Source: Sulfuricurvum sp. (GTDB taxonomy: Bacteria; Campylobacterota; Campylobacteria; Campylobacterales; Sulfurimonadaceae). From it: a stretch of 64,000 nucleotides of DNA. Both the position numbers and the translations under genes were made by a program. The number at the start of each line of letters is the position of its first letter. The first letter of the stretch is position 1. This document shows positions 55,135 through 64,000 of the stretch, piece after piece. The notes beneath the pieces were generated by a model. The model saw nothing but the letters and a program-made list of their open reading frames with translations, was not told the DNA's origin and did not search any database. The DNA is taken from positions 62,001 to 126,000 of the forward strand of contig DYMK01000005.1 of the NCBI GenBank assembly GCA_020721585.1, read 5' to 3'.

Positions 55135-56427
55135 TTGAAAAAAGTAGAGCTTCTCTCCCCAGCGGGGAATTTAGAAAAATTAAAAATCGCCATTGATTAT
55201 GGTGCCGATGCGGTTTATGGAGGGGTGAGTCACTTCTCTTTGCGCATCCGTTCGGGTAAAGAGTTCGATTTGGAAAGCTTTAAAGAGGGGATTGATTACG
55301 CCCACGCACGAGGCAAAAAGGTCTATGTGACCATCAATGGTTTCCCTTTTAACTCCCAACTCAAACTCCTTAAAGAACATATCGCTACCATGGCTGCCTT
55401 AGAACCCGATGCGTTTATCGTCGCAACCCCAGGGGTGCTCAAACTTGCGCATCAAATTGCCCCGCATATCCCCCTGCACCTCTCTACCCAAGCCAATGTG
55501 ATGAATATTTTAGATGCCCAAGTCTACTACGACATGGGGGCGCGTCGTATCATCGCCGCACGGGAAATTTCCCTCAAAGATCTCAAGCAAATCAAACAAG
55601 AACTCCCTGAGTTGGAAATTGAAGTGTTTGTCCATGGTTCGATGTGTTTTGCCTACAGCGGACGCTGTCTTATCTCTACGCTCCAAAGCGGTAGGGTTCC
55701 CAATCGAGGCAGTTGCGCCAACGATTGCCGTTTTCCTTACGAAATGTACGCTGCCAATCCCGATACGGGGACGCTGTTTAAACTGGTAGAAGATGAAGGG
55801 GTCGGAACCTATATCATGAATTCCAAAGACCTCAATTTAGCCAGCCATATCCAAGAGATTTTAGATGCAGGGTGCATTGACTCGGTTAAAATTGAGGGGC
55901 GTACCAAAGCTCCGTATTATGCGGCAATTACGGCCAAAACGTATCGTCGTGCCATCGATGACTATTATGACCATACCTCGGATGCCCAAAGTTACCAAAA
56001 AGAGTTAGGAACCATGCAAAATCGGGGCTTTACCGACGCGTATTTGGTCAATCGCCCTTTTGAAAAACACGATACCCAGAATCTTGATTACACCATGATG
56101 ATGGGAACCCACCAAGTTTCAGGGATGGTGGATGGCTCAGGAGAGTTTTTTGAGTGCAAATACAAAACGTTTCCCAATGATACCATGGAGATTGTCGCCC
56201 CTCGTGATGCGCTGATTGAAGCCATTGACAACGCAATCGGTACAATTGAATACCATGAGGGTCAGTGGGTTATCCGCTTTAAACAACTCCTTGCGGAAAA
56301 TGGTAAAGTATGGGATCAAATTCACAGTGGGAATCTCAACCGTTTTACCCTCCCCTGTAAACTTCCCCCTTTTACCTTTTTTCGGATCCCTGCAACCGAA
56401 GCGATGGGGATAGGGACGAGGTGTTAA
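55135..56427 (+). CDS. Peptidase U32 family protein (TrhP/YegQ type)
   Basis: A 430-residue U32 protein, start TTG 55135. Hallmarks are LLSPAGNLEKLKIAIDYGADAVYGG at the N terminus and the cysteine set MCFAYSGRCLIS, GSCANDCRFPY and DAGCIDSVKIEGR. Members were first called collagenases but TrhP hydroxylates uridine 34 of tRNAs; the length matches the two-domain form with the C-terminal barrel. Cysteines suggest an iron-sulfur cluster. It stands 58 bases after the small acidic protein. Confidence 0.88.
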   Translation: MKKVELLSPAGNLEKLKIAIDYGADAVYGGVSHFSLRIRSGKEFDLESFKEGIDYAHARGKKVYVTINGFPFNSQLKLLKEHIATMAALEPDAFIVATPGVLKLAHQIAPHIPLHLSTQANVMNILDAQVYYDMGARRIIAAREISLKDLKQIKQELPELEIEVFVHGSMCFAYSGRCLISTLQSGRVPNRGSCANDCRFPYEMYAANPDTGTLFKLVEDEGVGTYIMNSKDLNLASHIQEILDAGCIDSVKIEGRTKAPYYAAITAKTYRRAIDDYYDHTSDAQSYQKELGTMQNRGFTDAYLVNRPFEKHDTQNLDYTMMMGTHQVSGMVDGSGEFFECKYKTFPNDTMEIVAPRDALIEAIDNAIGTIEYHEGQWVIRFKQLLAENGKVWDQIHSGNLNRFTLPCKLPPFTFFRIPATEAMGIGTRC

Positions 56428-56460
56428 TACCGCCATCGTATGTACATCGTAGCGCAGTAA

Positions 56461-56717
56461 ATGGGAGAGTTTAAGTCTCTATTTTCAGCATTAAGAAGAC
56501 ATTAGACGGATTATCTACACTGAAAATTCAGAACCCTAACGAAAACCAAAGCCACTTTTCCCAACGAGGAGAGCTTGTTAAAATTACTCTTTATGGGGAT
56601 TGTGAATGCACAGACAAAATGAACAATACCCATGCGACATTGGAGCCTGACAATCTCTCAGCCGAAGAAGTCTTCTTTGATAGAATTACAAAAATCTTAT
56701 TCTGTAGCTTAATTTAA
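56461..56717 (+). pseudogene. Possible relic of a small gene in the gap before the tRNAs
   Basis: The 318-base gap 56428-56745 has no intact gene. An 81-codon open stretch (56475-56717) has no ordinary start; it contains KKTLDGLSTLKIQNPNEN and ITLYGDCECTDKMNN. Just before it, in another frame, ATG 56461 begins MGEFKSLFSALRRH and stops. One frameshift would join them into an 80-residue protein. The base composition is more AT-rich than that of neighbouring genes. It is not recognised and may be chance. Confidence 0.3.
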
Positions 56718-56745
56718 ATGGGGAAAGTGTAAAAATAGGGGGGGA

Positions 56746-56820
56746 TGGCTCCGAATACTGGATTCGAACCAGTGACCAAGTGATTAACAGTCACCTACTC
56801 TACCGCTGAGCTAATTCGGA
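56746..56820 (-). tRNA. tRNA-Asn (anticodon GTT), copy 1
   Basis: On the minus strand the 75 bases start TCCGAATTAGCTCAGCGG and end with the encoded CCA. Arms: acceptor TCCGAAT/ATTCGGA, D arm GCTC, anticodon loop TGTTAAT, T arm ACTGG/CCAGT with TTCGAAT. The anticodon GTT reads Asn codons AAC and AAU. Confidence 0.95.
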
Positions 56821-56847
56821 ATAAAACAATGGATAAATCTCTAAACG

Positions 56848-56922
56848 TGGCTCCGAATACTGGATTCGAACCAGTGACCAAGTGATTAACAGTCACCTAC
56901 TCTACCGCTGAGCTAATTCGGA
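56848..56922 (-). tRNA. tRNA-Asn (anticodon GTT), copy 2
   Basis: Identical over all 75 bases to the copy at 56746-56820, with a 27-base spacer between. Being upstream in transcription order, it is probably cotranscribed with the other copy. The repeat suggests a recent tandem duplication or selection for dose. Confidence 0.95.
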
Positions 56923-56979
56923 ATGTTTATGAGGGCGTAATTATACGGTATTTAAGCACTATTGTCAATGAAGAATAGA

Positions 56980-57918
56980 CTATTTCGTCCGTTTTCGACC
57001 ACTATTTGCACTCGGCGTGAAGAAAAGGACATTTGAACGTTCTACAGAGATGATTTTTCCGTGTTCTACAAGGGATTCAAACCGTTGGCGTGAGTCATCA
57101 TCCATAAGTGCATGAATATCATCAGTTGTTAATGGGCGTTTATCAAGGGTGGTGAGGATCTCTTCTTCGCTGTAGGCACTCTCTTTTGCCGTTGCATGGG
57201 TACGTGAAACGATATGAATCGGTAACTCTGAATCAAAATAGCACGAAAGGGCATAGAGTTCCTCAAAACGCAATCCTTGAACGTTATACGCAGGAGGACG
57301 GTCAATGGTGCCAATATCAATCCGCGTACAAGGGATACCCATCAAAGCCCCATTTAACGCCTCAATCTCACATAAGCTATCGTTTACCCCTTTGACAAAC
57401 AAAATTTCCAAAAATAATTTTCCGTGAAAACAATCCGCAAAACGGGTGATAGATTGAATGATGGTCTCAATGGTAATCCCCTCAGCGGGACGATCTATCT
57501 TTTTGAACGTTTCAGGGGTTGCCGCATCCAACGAAAGCTTCACTTGATCAAGCTTCAAAAGAGCCTCAAAAATTTTAGGGTCACTTAAACAGGCACTGTT
57601 AGAGAGGATTAAGGTTTGGATATCCCCTTTGATGGTATCAATATGATCCGTAAGTTCACGTAAATGGGGGTACATGGTAGGTTCGCCATTGGCAGTAAGG
57701 GTGATTACATCAATGGCAGGATGGTTGCTCAGAGCTACGGTTAAATCTGTGATAATGGTCTCTACGGGGGTGATGGTGTGTTGATGCTCCATCGCTTTCA
57801 TGGGGGCAAGTTCGCAATAGAGACAATCAAAATTACACTGCTTACCGATACTGGAGAGATCAATCCCAAGCGATACCCCAAAACGGCGTGAAGGGATGGG
57901 ACCAAAGATAGTAGACAT
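56980..57918 (-). CDS. Radical SAM protein
   Basis: A 312-residue radical SAM enzyme. The cluster motif CNFDCLYCE binds 4Fe-4S and SAM; TLTANGEPTMYPHL and TLILSNSACL are typical of the barrel. The N-terminal IFGPIPSRRFGVSLGIDL is characteristic of a family often annotated as radical SAM of unknown function (UPF0026-like). The C-terminal part from about 215 may be a winged helix (LTTDDIHALMDDDSRQRFESL). Substrate unknown. Confidence 0.88.
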   Translation of the reverse strand: MSTIFGPIPSRRFGVSLGIDLSSIGKQCNFDCLYCELAPMKAMEHQHTITPVETIITDLTVALSNHPAIDVITLTANGEPTMYPHLRELTDHIDTIKGDIQTLILSNSACLSDPKIFEALLKLDQVKLSLDAATPETFKKIDRPAEGITIETIIQSITRFADCFHGKLFLEILFVKGVNDSLCEIEALNGALMGIPCTRIDIGTIDRPPAYNVQGLRFEELYALSCYFDSELPIHIVSRTHATAKESAYSEEEILTTLDKRPLTTDDIHALMDDDSRQRFESLVEHGKIISVERSNVLFFTPSANSGRKRTK

Positions 57919-57930
57919 GATTAAATACTC

Positions 57931-58001
57931 TCATCCTCGGGCTTGCCCCAGGGATCCATTTTAAAATTTCTTAGCTGGATTCCCGCCTTCGCGGGAAGGA
58001 C
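57931..58001. repeat. Palindromic repeat, two units, worn
   Basis: Left unit TCATCCTCGGGC..AGGGATCCA (57931-57958) and right unit TGGATTCCCGCC..GCGGGAAGGAC (57976-58001). The two outer ends are TCAT and GGAC, imperfect versions of GTCAT/ATGAC. It lies between the radical SAM gene and hemE. Confidence 0.7.
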
Positions 58002-58012
58002 GAAAGAAAGAT

Positions 58013-59053
58013 TCACTTTGTACTGACTCTCTGGCATTCAGCGACAAAGTGTTGCGCATTTTCCACCGGAACATCGGGTAAAATTCCATGACCAAGGTTA
58101 AAGATGTGCCGTTTTCCCCCCATGATTGCGTGTAGAGCTTTCACACACGCGGTGGTTTCCTCTTTGGAATACAAGCGGCACGGTTCCATGTTCCCTTGGA
58201 GAACGTAACGATCGCCCAGTTTTTCTTTGGCTAAAGCCATGGGGGTACTCCAATCGACCCCAAAAACATCAAAATTGCCATACACTTGATCCAAGAAAGC
58301 GGGTATCCCTTTGGGAAACATAATCACAGGGACATGAGGGTATTTCTCTTTGAGATACTCGGCAATTTCGACCATGTAGCTCCATGAAAATTCATTGTAG
58401 TTACTAGGTTCGATAGCCGCAGCCCAACTGTCGAAAATTTGCACCACATCGATACCCGATTGAATTTGTTTTTCCATGTACAATTTGACGACATCGGTCA
58501 CTTTACGCAATATTTTGTGGAGCAATGCAGGGTTGGAATACATCATTTTTTTACAAATATTGTACGTTTTGGTTCCTTGACCCTCGATCATATAGGTTGC
58601 CAATGTCCATGGCGCACCGGTAAATCCAATCAACGCTTTATTATCTCCGCGTGCATCCAGTTGTGTGCGTAAAAGTTTGATTGTTTCATAGACGTAGGTC
58701 AATTTAGACGCTGCTGCTTCTCCACCAATGAGTCCATCTAAATCGGACTCAGTAGCAATAGGATGGTCAAAAACAGGACCCTCACCTTTGATGAAATCCA
58801 ATTGCATCCCCATCTCATTGGGAACGACCAAAATATCACTAAACAAAATGGCAGCATCGACCCCCACAATATCCAGAGGTTGCAACGTCACTTCCGCTGC
58901 CATATCGGGAGCATGACAGAGATTAAGAAAATTTCCCGCCCGTTTACGTACGGCCATGTATTCAGGGAGATAACGTCCTGCTTGACGCATCATCCAAACG
59001 GGGGTATGGGGGGTCTCTTTTCCAAAACACGCATCCACAAAAATTTTAGACAT
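58013..59053 (-). CDS. hemE: Uroporphyrinogen decarboxylase
   Basis: HemE of 346 residues, removing four carboxyls to make coproporphyrinogen III. Typical [45 protein letters not shown] and [22 protein letters not shown]. No other heme gene is next to it. Confidence 0.97.
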   Translation of the reverse strand: MSKIFVDACFGKETPHTPVWMMRQAGRYLPEYMAVRKRAGNFLNLCHAPDMAAEVTLQPLDIVGVDAAILFSDILVVPNEMGMQLDFIKGEGPVFDHPIATESDLDGLIGGEAAASKLTYVYETIKLLRTQLDARGDNKALIGFTGAPWTLATYMIEGQGTKTYNICKKMMYSNPALLHKILRKVTDVVKLYMEKQIQSGIDVVQIFDSWAAAIEPSNYNEFSWSYMVEIAEYLKEKYPHVPVIMFPKGIPAFLDQVYGNFDVFGVDWSTPMALAKEKLGDRYVLQGNMEPCRLYSKEETTACVKALHAIMGGKRHIFNLGHGILPDVPVENAQHFVAECQRVSTK

Positions 59054-59094
59054 AGTATTTCCTTTGTATGCACCCCAAAAGGGCTACGTTTTAC

Positions 59095-59622
59095 TTAATG
59101 GTCGTGATGACCCACTTTACTCAAAAAGTACAATCCTACCGAAACCGCCGTAATGGAAAGGGCGAGATAAAAAAGCTCTAATGCCCCTGTAAAAATGGTG
59201 TGTCCCACTTTTTGAAAAAAGCCCACCACCAGTACCATGACAATAACCTTGGAAATTTTATCTTTGAGCTGATCCAACGAGTGAATCGCTAAAACTTTGT
59301 TTTTATTCCCCTCTTCATCACTGGCAGGATCAATTTCCGAGATAAACAACTCATACAATCCAAATGAGAAGATGATCATTACCACGCCGATGAGATAAAA
59401 ATCAATCGCGCCAATAATTCCCCCAATGACATTTTCATGAAAATGTTCAGGGTGTTCATGGTTAAAATAGGCATTGATCACGTAGGTAATCGTGTCATAA
59501 ATATCGACACTGGCAATGACAAACAATAATATTGCTCCCAAAAGTCCAAAAATAACCGCCAAAATAATAATAAAGCGAGAATTCCATAATCCGCCCTCAA
59601 AAATATTTTCGATCCAATTCAT
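59095..59622 (-). CDS. YqhA/UPF0114 family membrane protein
   Basis: A 175-residue membrane protein with about four helices and a charged middle loop, ending in a histidine-rich tail (KVGHHDH). The family start (WNSRFIIILAVIFGLLGAI) and GGIIGAIDFYLIGVVMIIF are typical of UPF0114. Function is not known. It is placed three bases after asd. Confidence 0.85.
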   Translation of the reverse strand: MNWIENIFEGGLWNSRFIIILAVIFGLLGAILLFVIASVDIYDTITYVINAYFNHEHPEHFHENVIGGIIGAIDFYLIGVVMIIFSFGLYELFISEIDPASDEEGNKNKVLAIHSLDQLKDKISKVIVMVLVVGFFQKVGHTIFTGALELFYLALSITAVSVGLYFLSKVGHHDH

Positions 59623-59625
59623 ACT

Positions 59626-60654
59626 TTATTCTCCTTGCATTTCTACCCATTTTTGGGCGATTCTCACGGCATTGGTCGCCGCACCGACACGGAGGTTATC
59701 GGCAACCACCCACAAGTGAAGGACATTTTCCCGATACAAATCGTTGCGAATACGCCCCACAAAAGTCTCATTGTGATCCATACACAATGAAGGCATAGGA
59801 TAAATACTCTCATACGGCTCATCAAGGACGATAATATTGGGTGCTTTTGCCAATAATTCCCGTGCTTCATTGGCATCCACCGCCCCATCAAATGTGAGGG
59901 TCAATGTCTCTGCATGACCGCGAAGCGTCGGGATACGAACACACGTCGCACTCACTTCAATGTCTTTGTGCATGATTTTTTGGGTCTCATTGACCATTTT
60001 GAGTTCTTCTTTGGTGTAACCCGTATCGGTAAAAGAGTCAATTTGGGGAATGGCATTAAGGGCAATGCGGTGAGGGAATTTTTTGGGTTCTACGTCATCG
60101 AGTTTAAACGCAAAAAACGCTTGCATTTGCTCCACTAACTCTTCCATCGCCGATTTACCTGCCCCTGAGGTCGCTTGGTAGGTACTCACATCGATACGTT
60201 GTAAATCGTACGCATCATCGAGAGGTTTAATGGCTTGTACCATTTGGATGGTCGAGCAGTTAGGATTGGCAATGATTCCACGGTTACGCCATTGGGCAAT
60301 ATCTTCGGGATTGACTTCAGGGACAACAAGCGGAATATCTTCCATCATCCGAAAATGGCTGGTATTATCAATCACTACCGCACCCGCTGCAGCAGCATAC
60401 GGGGCAAATTCCGCTGATACACTTCCGCCGGCACTAAAAAGGGCGATCTGAATCTTCTCTTCTTCAAATACTGTCGCGGTCAACTCTTGAATCGGGAGTT
60501 CTTGGTCATTAAATACGACCGTTTTTCCGACACTGCGCGTACTGGCAAGGGGGATTAAGGTAGCAAGAGGGAAGTCAATCTCTTCCAAAACACGTAAAAT
60601 TTCTTCTCCGACAGCACCATTGGCACCGACAACGGCAACATTATAACGTTTCAT
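59626..60654 (-). CDS. asd: Aspartate-semialdehyde dehydrogenase
   Basis: Asd of 342 residues, NADPH-dependent, giving aspartate semialdehyde for lysine, threonine, methionine and diaminopimelate. N-terminal VAVVGANGAVGEEILRVLEE, catalytic Cys in IIANPNCSTIQMV, QATSGAGKSAMEEL, and the His in VRIPTLRGHAE. The complement of ATTATA (60690-60695) is a likely -10. Divergent from the BrnTA genes. Confidence 0.97.
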   Translation of the reverse strand: MKRYNVAVVGANGAVGEEILRVLEEIDFPLATLIPLASTRSVGKTVVFNDQELPIQELTATVFEEEKIQIALFSAGGSVSAEFAPYAAAAGAVVIDNTSHFRMMEDIPLVVPEVNPEDIAQWRNRGIIANPNCSTIQMVQAIKPLDDAYDLQRIDVSTYQATSGAGKSAMEELVEQMQAFFAFKLDDVEPKKFPHRIALNAIPQIDSFTDTGYTKEELKMVNETQKIMHKDIEVSATCVRIPTLRGHAETLTLTFDGAVDANEARELLAKAPNIIVLDEPYESIYPMPSLCMDHNETFVGRIRNDLYRENVLHLWVVADNLRVGAATNAVRIAQKWVEMQGE

Positions 60655-60755
60655 TCGTATGTTCCTAAAAAGGGGGGATTAATGGCGCGATTATAGCGAA
60701 GGAAGACTTGGAAAGGATTAATGTACCCATTAGAAGTGAATAGCAAAAAAGTTTA

Positions 60756-60785
60756 TTGACACTGTCTATACCTAATGGCTACAAT
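60756..60785 (+). promoter_or_regulatory. brnTA promoter, apparently leaderless
   Basis: TTGACA (60756-60761) and TACAAT (60780-60785) are separated by 18 bp. The brnT ATG at 60792 is only seven bases after the -10, so transcription should begin at or within a base or two of the start codon. Confidence 0.65.
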
Positions 60786-60791
60786 AAGGGG

Positions 60792-61070
60792 ATGAAATTT
60801 GAGTGGAATGATGCCAAAAACCGTACCAATATTCTTAAGCATGGAATCAGTTTTGAAGAAGCTTCTGAAATCTTTAATGATCCGATGATTATTTCCAAAC
60901 TTGATGTCCGTTATGATTATGGAGAAGAGCGGTGGTTTAGTGTAGGTTCAACCAAAAAAGGGATGGTCACTATGGTGGCGCATCTCTACTTTGATGAAAA
61001 GCAAGAACCGATTATTCGTATTATCTCTGCACGAAAAGCAACCCAAAGCGAGGTGAAAGCGTATGCGTAA
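60792..61070 (+). CDS. brnT: BrnT-family ribonuclease toxin
   Basis: A 92-residue toxin of type II with the BrnT pattern: MKFEWNDAKNRTNILKHGIS, FEEASEIFNDPMI, DYGEERWFSVGSTKKG, and the C-terminal IIRIISARKATQSEVKAY. BrnT has an RNase fold and stops translation. The start 60792 fits the conserved N terminus; a 12-codon extension overlaps the promoter. It overlaps brnA by eight bases. Confidence 0.93.
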   Translation: MKFEWNDAKNRTNILKHGISFEEASEIFNDPMIISKLDVRYDYGEERWFSVGSTKKGMVTMVAHLYFDEKQEPIIRIISARKATQSEVKAYA

Positions 61071-61299
61071 GGTACTAGAAACCATGGAAGAAACGTATGA
61101 CATTCCCGATGAAGTTGATATGTCAGAGGCGATTCGAGGGTATTTTTATACCCCACATAAAGTTTCTGTGAATATCCGTTTGGATGATGACATCGTGATC
61201 TATTTTAAAAAACGTTCGTTAGCGGAAAAACAAGGGTATCAAACTCTCATGAATACTGCCCTTCGATACTATATTCAAACTCATGACAAGGCGATTTAA
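61063..61299 (+). CDS. brnA: BrnA-family antitoxin
   Basis: A 78-residue antitoxin. The N-terminal half is acidic (EETYDIPDEVDMSEAIRG), suited to bind the toxin, and the C-terminal half has a ribbon-helix-helix (VSVNIRLDDDIVIYFKKRSL, YQTLMNTALRYYI) for DNA binding. BrnA usually represses its own promoter with BrnT. The order toxin first, antitoxin second is the usual one for this family. Confidence 0.92.
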   Translation: MRKVLETMEETYDIPDEVDMSEAIRGYFYTPHKVSVNIRLDDDIVIYFKKRSLAEKQGYQTLMNTALRYYIQTHDKAI

Positions 61300-61949
61300 G
61301 GAGCCTCGCAATACAGCTCTTTAAACATCGCTACATTGTCCTCTTCTCCAATAGGATCCATCTCTTTGCCCTGAGGGCTAATCAACCAATACCAATCGTA
61401 ACTCCCCCCTGCTAGAAAATATTTATGGCGTTGGACAATGAGATGATTTTTGTATTTTCCCACAGGGACAACTTCTAACGAATTTCCCGTCGTTATAAGG
61501 TGGAGTTGATGCGTTATCCGATTCACTTGGTAAATTCCCCCCTCTACGACGGCTAATGCCGCTTCAAAGGCGATGTCTTGATTGTTGGGAAAAAATTGGG
61601 GATGGTGAATCATTGAGATGGAATAGGCTTGATTTTTACCATACGTCACCAGTCGCTGGGCGTTTTTGCCCTCCGTTGTGATCACCCACAGCTCATTGGC
61701 AACCTCAGAAACCATAGCAGAACTGGGGGAGAGGGTATCTTTTTTGCTGGGAATATCACGGACAAAGGCAATCCATTTGCCATCGGAAGAGAGTGTGGGA
61801 TCATGATCATGACCCGTATGGGTCACAAAATAGGGTTTAGCATGAAGAGGATGAAAGAGAATCGATCCTGATTTAACCGACACCTTGGGTAAAGCCTCCG
61901 CCGAAAACGCACAGACACCGATCATAAGCACCGCGATTACCCATTTCAT
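61296..61949 (-). CDS. Exported beta-propeller-like (PD40) protein
   Basis: A 217-residue protein with a signal peptide (about 1-19, ending EAL). PD40/TolB-like repeats can be seen (HDPTLSSDGKWIAFVRD and HHPQFFPNNQDIAFEA), so it probably folds as part of a beta-propeller in the periplasm. It is much shorter than TolB and lacks the TolB N-terminal domain. Function unknown. It follows gyrA by 12 bases on the same strand and overlaps brnA by four bases. Confidence 0.75.
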   Translation of the reverse strand: MKWVIAVLMIGVCAFSAEALPKVSVKSGSILFHPLHAKPYFVTHTGHDHDPTLSSDGKWIAFVRDIPSKKDTLSPSSAMVSEVANELWVITTEGKNAQRLVTYGKNQAYSISMIHHPQFFPNNQDIAFEAALAVVEGGIYQVNRITHQLHLITTGNSLEVVPVGKYKNHLIVQRHKYFLAGGSYDWYWLISPQGKEMDPIGEEDNVAMFKELYCEAP

Positions 61950-61961
61950 CGTTCTACCTCC

Positions 61962-64000
61962 TTATTCGTCGTCGAGTAGTTCTTCGTCCTCTTCTTTTTT
62001 CGGACAACGGGAGATGCTTTTCACATCATCCCCTTTGATAATGTACACGCCACTGGTGTTACGTCCCGATTTGGCAATGGTTTGCATATCGACACGGATC
62101 ATTTTACCCGCTTTGGTCAATGCCATCATGTCCATGGTCTCATCCACCATGAGACACCCTACAACGGTTGAACCGGTTTTATTGTTGAGTTTCATCGCAA
62201 TAACGCCTGTTCCTGCACGGTTAGTAAGGCGATACTCTTCGGCGGTAGTCCGTTTTCCGATCCCTTTTTCACTCACCATTAAGATCTCTTGCTCATCATT
62301 TTCGATGATATTGGCATCAACAACCACATCATCGTCAATTTTGAATTTAATTCCTCGAACCCCACGGGTACTACGCCCTTGGTCACGGGTTTTATCGATC
62401 TCGAATTTGATACATTGGGCATATTTGGTGACGATAAAGAGGTATTTCACCGCTTCGGTCGCAATATACGCCGTAATCAGTGCATCCTCTTCATCCAAAA
62501 TAATGGCACGAACGCCGTTACTGCGGACATTGGAAAACTCATTGAGCGCGGTACGTTTGACAATCCCGTTTTGGGTAAAGAAGACCAACGATTTATTCTC
62601 ATCAAAATCACTGGTTGGAATGATTGAGCGAATCTTTTCGTTTTCTTCAAGATTGATAAGATTGACCACCGCTTTACCTTTGGCCGTACGTGACCCCTCA
62701 GGAATTTTGTACACTTTAAGCCAGTGCAATTGCCCTCGATCGGTGACGAACATTAAGGTATCGTGGGTGTTGCAGGTGAAGAATTTTTCGATAAAGTCAT
62801 CATCGTAGGTGGTAACCGCAATTTTCCCTTTTCCGCCACGACGTTGTTTTTCGTACGCCACCAACGGTACGCGTTTGATATACCCACGATGGGAAATCGT
62901 TACGACCATGGGTTCATTGGGGATCAAATCTTCGATATTGATGTCATCGTAATTGTCTTCAATTTCGGTCACACGGTCAATATCGAAATACTCCACCAAT
63001 TCGGTGAGTTCCCCTTTGATAATCTCCATAAGGATTGCTTCACTGCGCAAAATACCTTCTAAAAACTCAATGAGCGAGAGTACTTCTCGAAGTTCATTTT
63101 CGATTTTTTCCCGCTCTAACCCTGTAAGACGTTGAAGACGCATATCCAAAATTGCTTGAGCTTGGATAGGGGAGAACCCAAATTCGGAAATAAGTCCCTC
63201 TTTGGCAGCTTCACCATTGGCACTGGCACGGATAAGCTTGATGATCGCTTCGATATGGTCAAGGGCTTTTTTTAACCCTTCCAAAATATGGGCGCGGGCG
63301 CGAGCTTTTTCCAAATCAAAGATGGTACGACGGATAATGACCGTTTTACGGTGATTAATAAAATGACCCAACATCTCCAACAACGTAAAAATACGCGGCT
63401 CTTGGTTAAAGACTGAGAGCATAATAATCCCAAAGGTCGTTTCCATATTGGTCGATTTATAGAGATTATTGAGGACGATTTCACTCATCGCATCCCGTTT
63501 GAGTTCGATAACGACCCGAATCCCCTCACGATCCGACTCATCCCGAATCTCACTGATCCCCTCGATTACTTTATCTTTGACCAAATCGGCGATGGTCTCA
63601 ATGAGACGCGCTTTATTGACTTGATACGGAAGTTCATCGATAACGATCACATCTTTATTGGCTTTTTTCTCGATATGAATTTTGGCACGGATACGGATAC
63701 GACCACGACCCGTTTGGTACGCATCTAAAATCCCTTTTTTACCGTAAATCGTCCCCCCTGTTGGGAAATCAGGCGCTTTGATAAACTGCATAATATCGAT
63801 CAAAGAGGCATTGGGATGATCGACCAAATAGACCAAGGCACGCAGCACTTCTTTGGGATTATGGGGAGGGATATTGGTTGCCATCCCTACGGCAATACCG
63901 CTGGAACCGTTAATCAAAAGATTGGGGACACGGGTAGGGAGAACATCAGGTTCAACGGTCGTACCATCGTAGTTTTCCACCATATTGACGGTATCTTTGT
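61962..64000 (-). CDS. gyrA: DNA gyrase subunit A, C-terminal part (5' truncated by window)
   Basis: The frame runs off the right edge; 679 residues are seen. The N-terminal part begins in the breakage-reunion domain just after the active Tyr region ([20 protein letters not shown], then [21 protein letters not shown]), followed by the coiled coil ([16 protein letters not shown]) and the C-terminal pinwheel with the GyrA-box QRRGGKGK that wraps DNA and distinguishes gyrase from topoisomerase IV. It ends in an acidic tail ([10 protein letters not shown]). The catalytic Tyr lies beyond the window. Confidence 0.97.
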   Translation of the reverse strand, partial: KDTVNMVENYDGTTVEPDVLPTRVPNLLINGSSGIAVGMATNIPPHNPKEVLRALVYLVDHPNASLIDIMQFIKAPDFPTGGTIYGKKGILDAYQTGRGRIRIRAKIHIEKKANKDVIVIDELPYQVNKARLIETIADLVKDKVIEGISEIRDESDREGIRVVIELKRDAMSEIVLNNLYKSTNMETTFGIIMLSVFNQEPRIFTLLEMLGHFINHRKTVIIRRTIFDLEKARARAHILEGLKKALDHIEAIIKLIRASANGEAAKEGLISEFGFSPIQAQAILDMRLQRLTGLEREKIENELREVLSLIEFLEGILRSEAILMEIIKGELTELVEYFDIDRVTEIEDNYDDINIEDLIPNEPMVVTISHRGYIKRVPLVAYEKQRRGGKGKIAVTTYDDDFIEKFFTCNTHDTLMFVTDRGQLHWLKVYKIPEGSRTAKGKAVVNLINLEENEKIRSIIPTSDFDENKSLVFFTQNGIVKRTALNEFSNVRSNGVRAIILDEEDALITAYIATEAVKYLFIVTKYAQCIKFEIDKTRDQGRSTRGVRGIKFKIDDDVVVDANIIENDEQEILMVSEKGIGKRTTAEEYRLTNRAGTGVIAMKLNNKTGSTVVGCLMVDETMDMMALTKAGKMIRVDMQTIAKSGRNTSGVYIIKGDDVKSISRCPKKEEDEELLDDE

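Noticed and set aside
61885-62808. Open frame with a poly-serine stretch on the plus strand
   Set aside because: It lies antisense to gyrA; the serine run mirrors the acidic Asp/Glu tail region. No ribosome site or family likeness.

Overview
This 64 kb window is chromosomal DNA of a free-living Campylobacterota (epsilonproteobacterium), most like the Sulfuricurvum/Sulfurimonas group. Supporting signs are the S10-spc ribosomal cluster with no rpmD (L30) between S5 and L15, a short zinc-type S14, secY followed directly by map and infA, two Amt ammonium transporters, an RF2 gene with no programmed frameshift, and small epsilon-typical proteins. The taxonomic call is an inference from content; no 16S gene is present.

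Layout. 1-849 is the 3' end of rpoC with a terminator. 1036-11733 is one long co-directional cluster from a strong extended -10 promoter: rpsJ through rplO, then secY, map and infA. It stops at infA, where a palindromic repeat sits instead of the usual rpmJ-rpsM-rpsK-rpsD-rpoA-rplQ genes. 11810-18845 holds a nucleoside phosphorylase, an S1-domain regulator, a TPR/LprI-like secreted protein, a lone cysteine-type FdhF-like molybdoenzyme, a YraN protein, thioredoxin and a Fic enzyme with a repeat-rich upstream region. 18874-27585 has prfB, panC, cell-wall genes (ftsI, ftsW, murG), a secreted RNase Sa-like ribonuclease with its barstar inhibitor, and leuA. 27686-36507 has purE with a DUF89 protein, pckA, two type IV prepilin-like genes, priA, ispG and dnaB. 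36591-43498 is a nitrogen region (glnK, amtB, a second amt, an AEC permease) plus SUI1, a DUF5718-like protein and an ABC-F ATPase. 43682-52314 has RNA-binding proteins, ctpA, purC-purS-purQ, a BatD/SH3-like membrane protein, plsC, crcB, an amino acid permease, an acetyltransferase and an L,D-transpeptidase-like protein. 52409-64000 has glnA, a PHP histidinol phosphatase, a U32 protein, two identical tRNA-Asn genes, a radical SAM protein, hemE, asd, a BrnTA toxin-antitoxin pair and the 3' part of gyrA.

The main observations beyond routine annotation are these. (1) A family of small modular palindromic elements with GTCA...TGAC ends lies between genes, and one composite copy is inserted in frame inside priA. 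(2) A secreted guanyl-specific RNase and a barstar-type inhibitor form a tight two-gene unit. (3) The two amt promoters share a palindromic operator exactly 33 bp upstream of the -10, and glnA carries a related sequence. (4) The fic promoter has multiple ATGGT/ACCAT half-sites. (5) brnT appears to be transcribed as a leaderless mRNA. No CRISPR array, prophage or insertion sequence was recognised.
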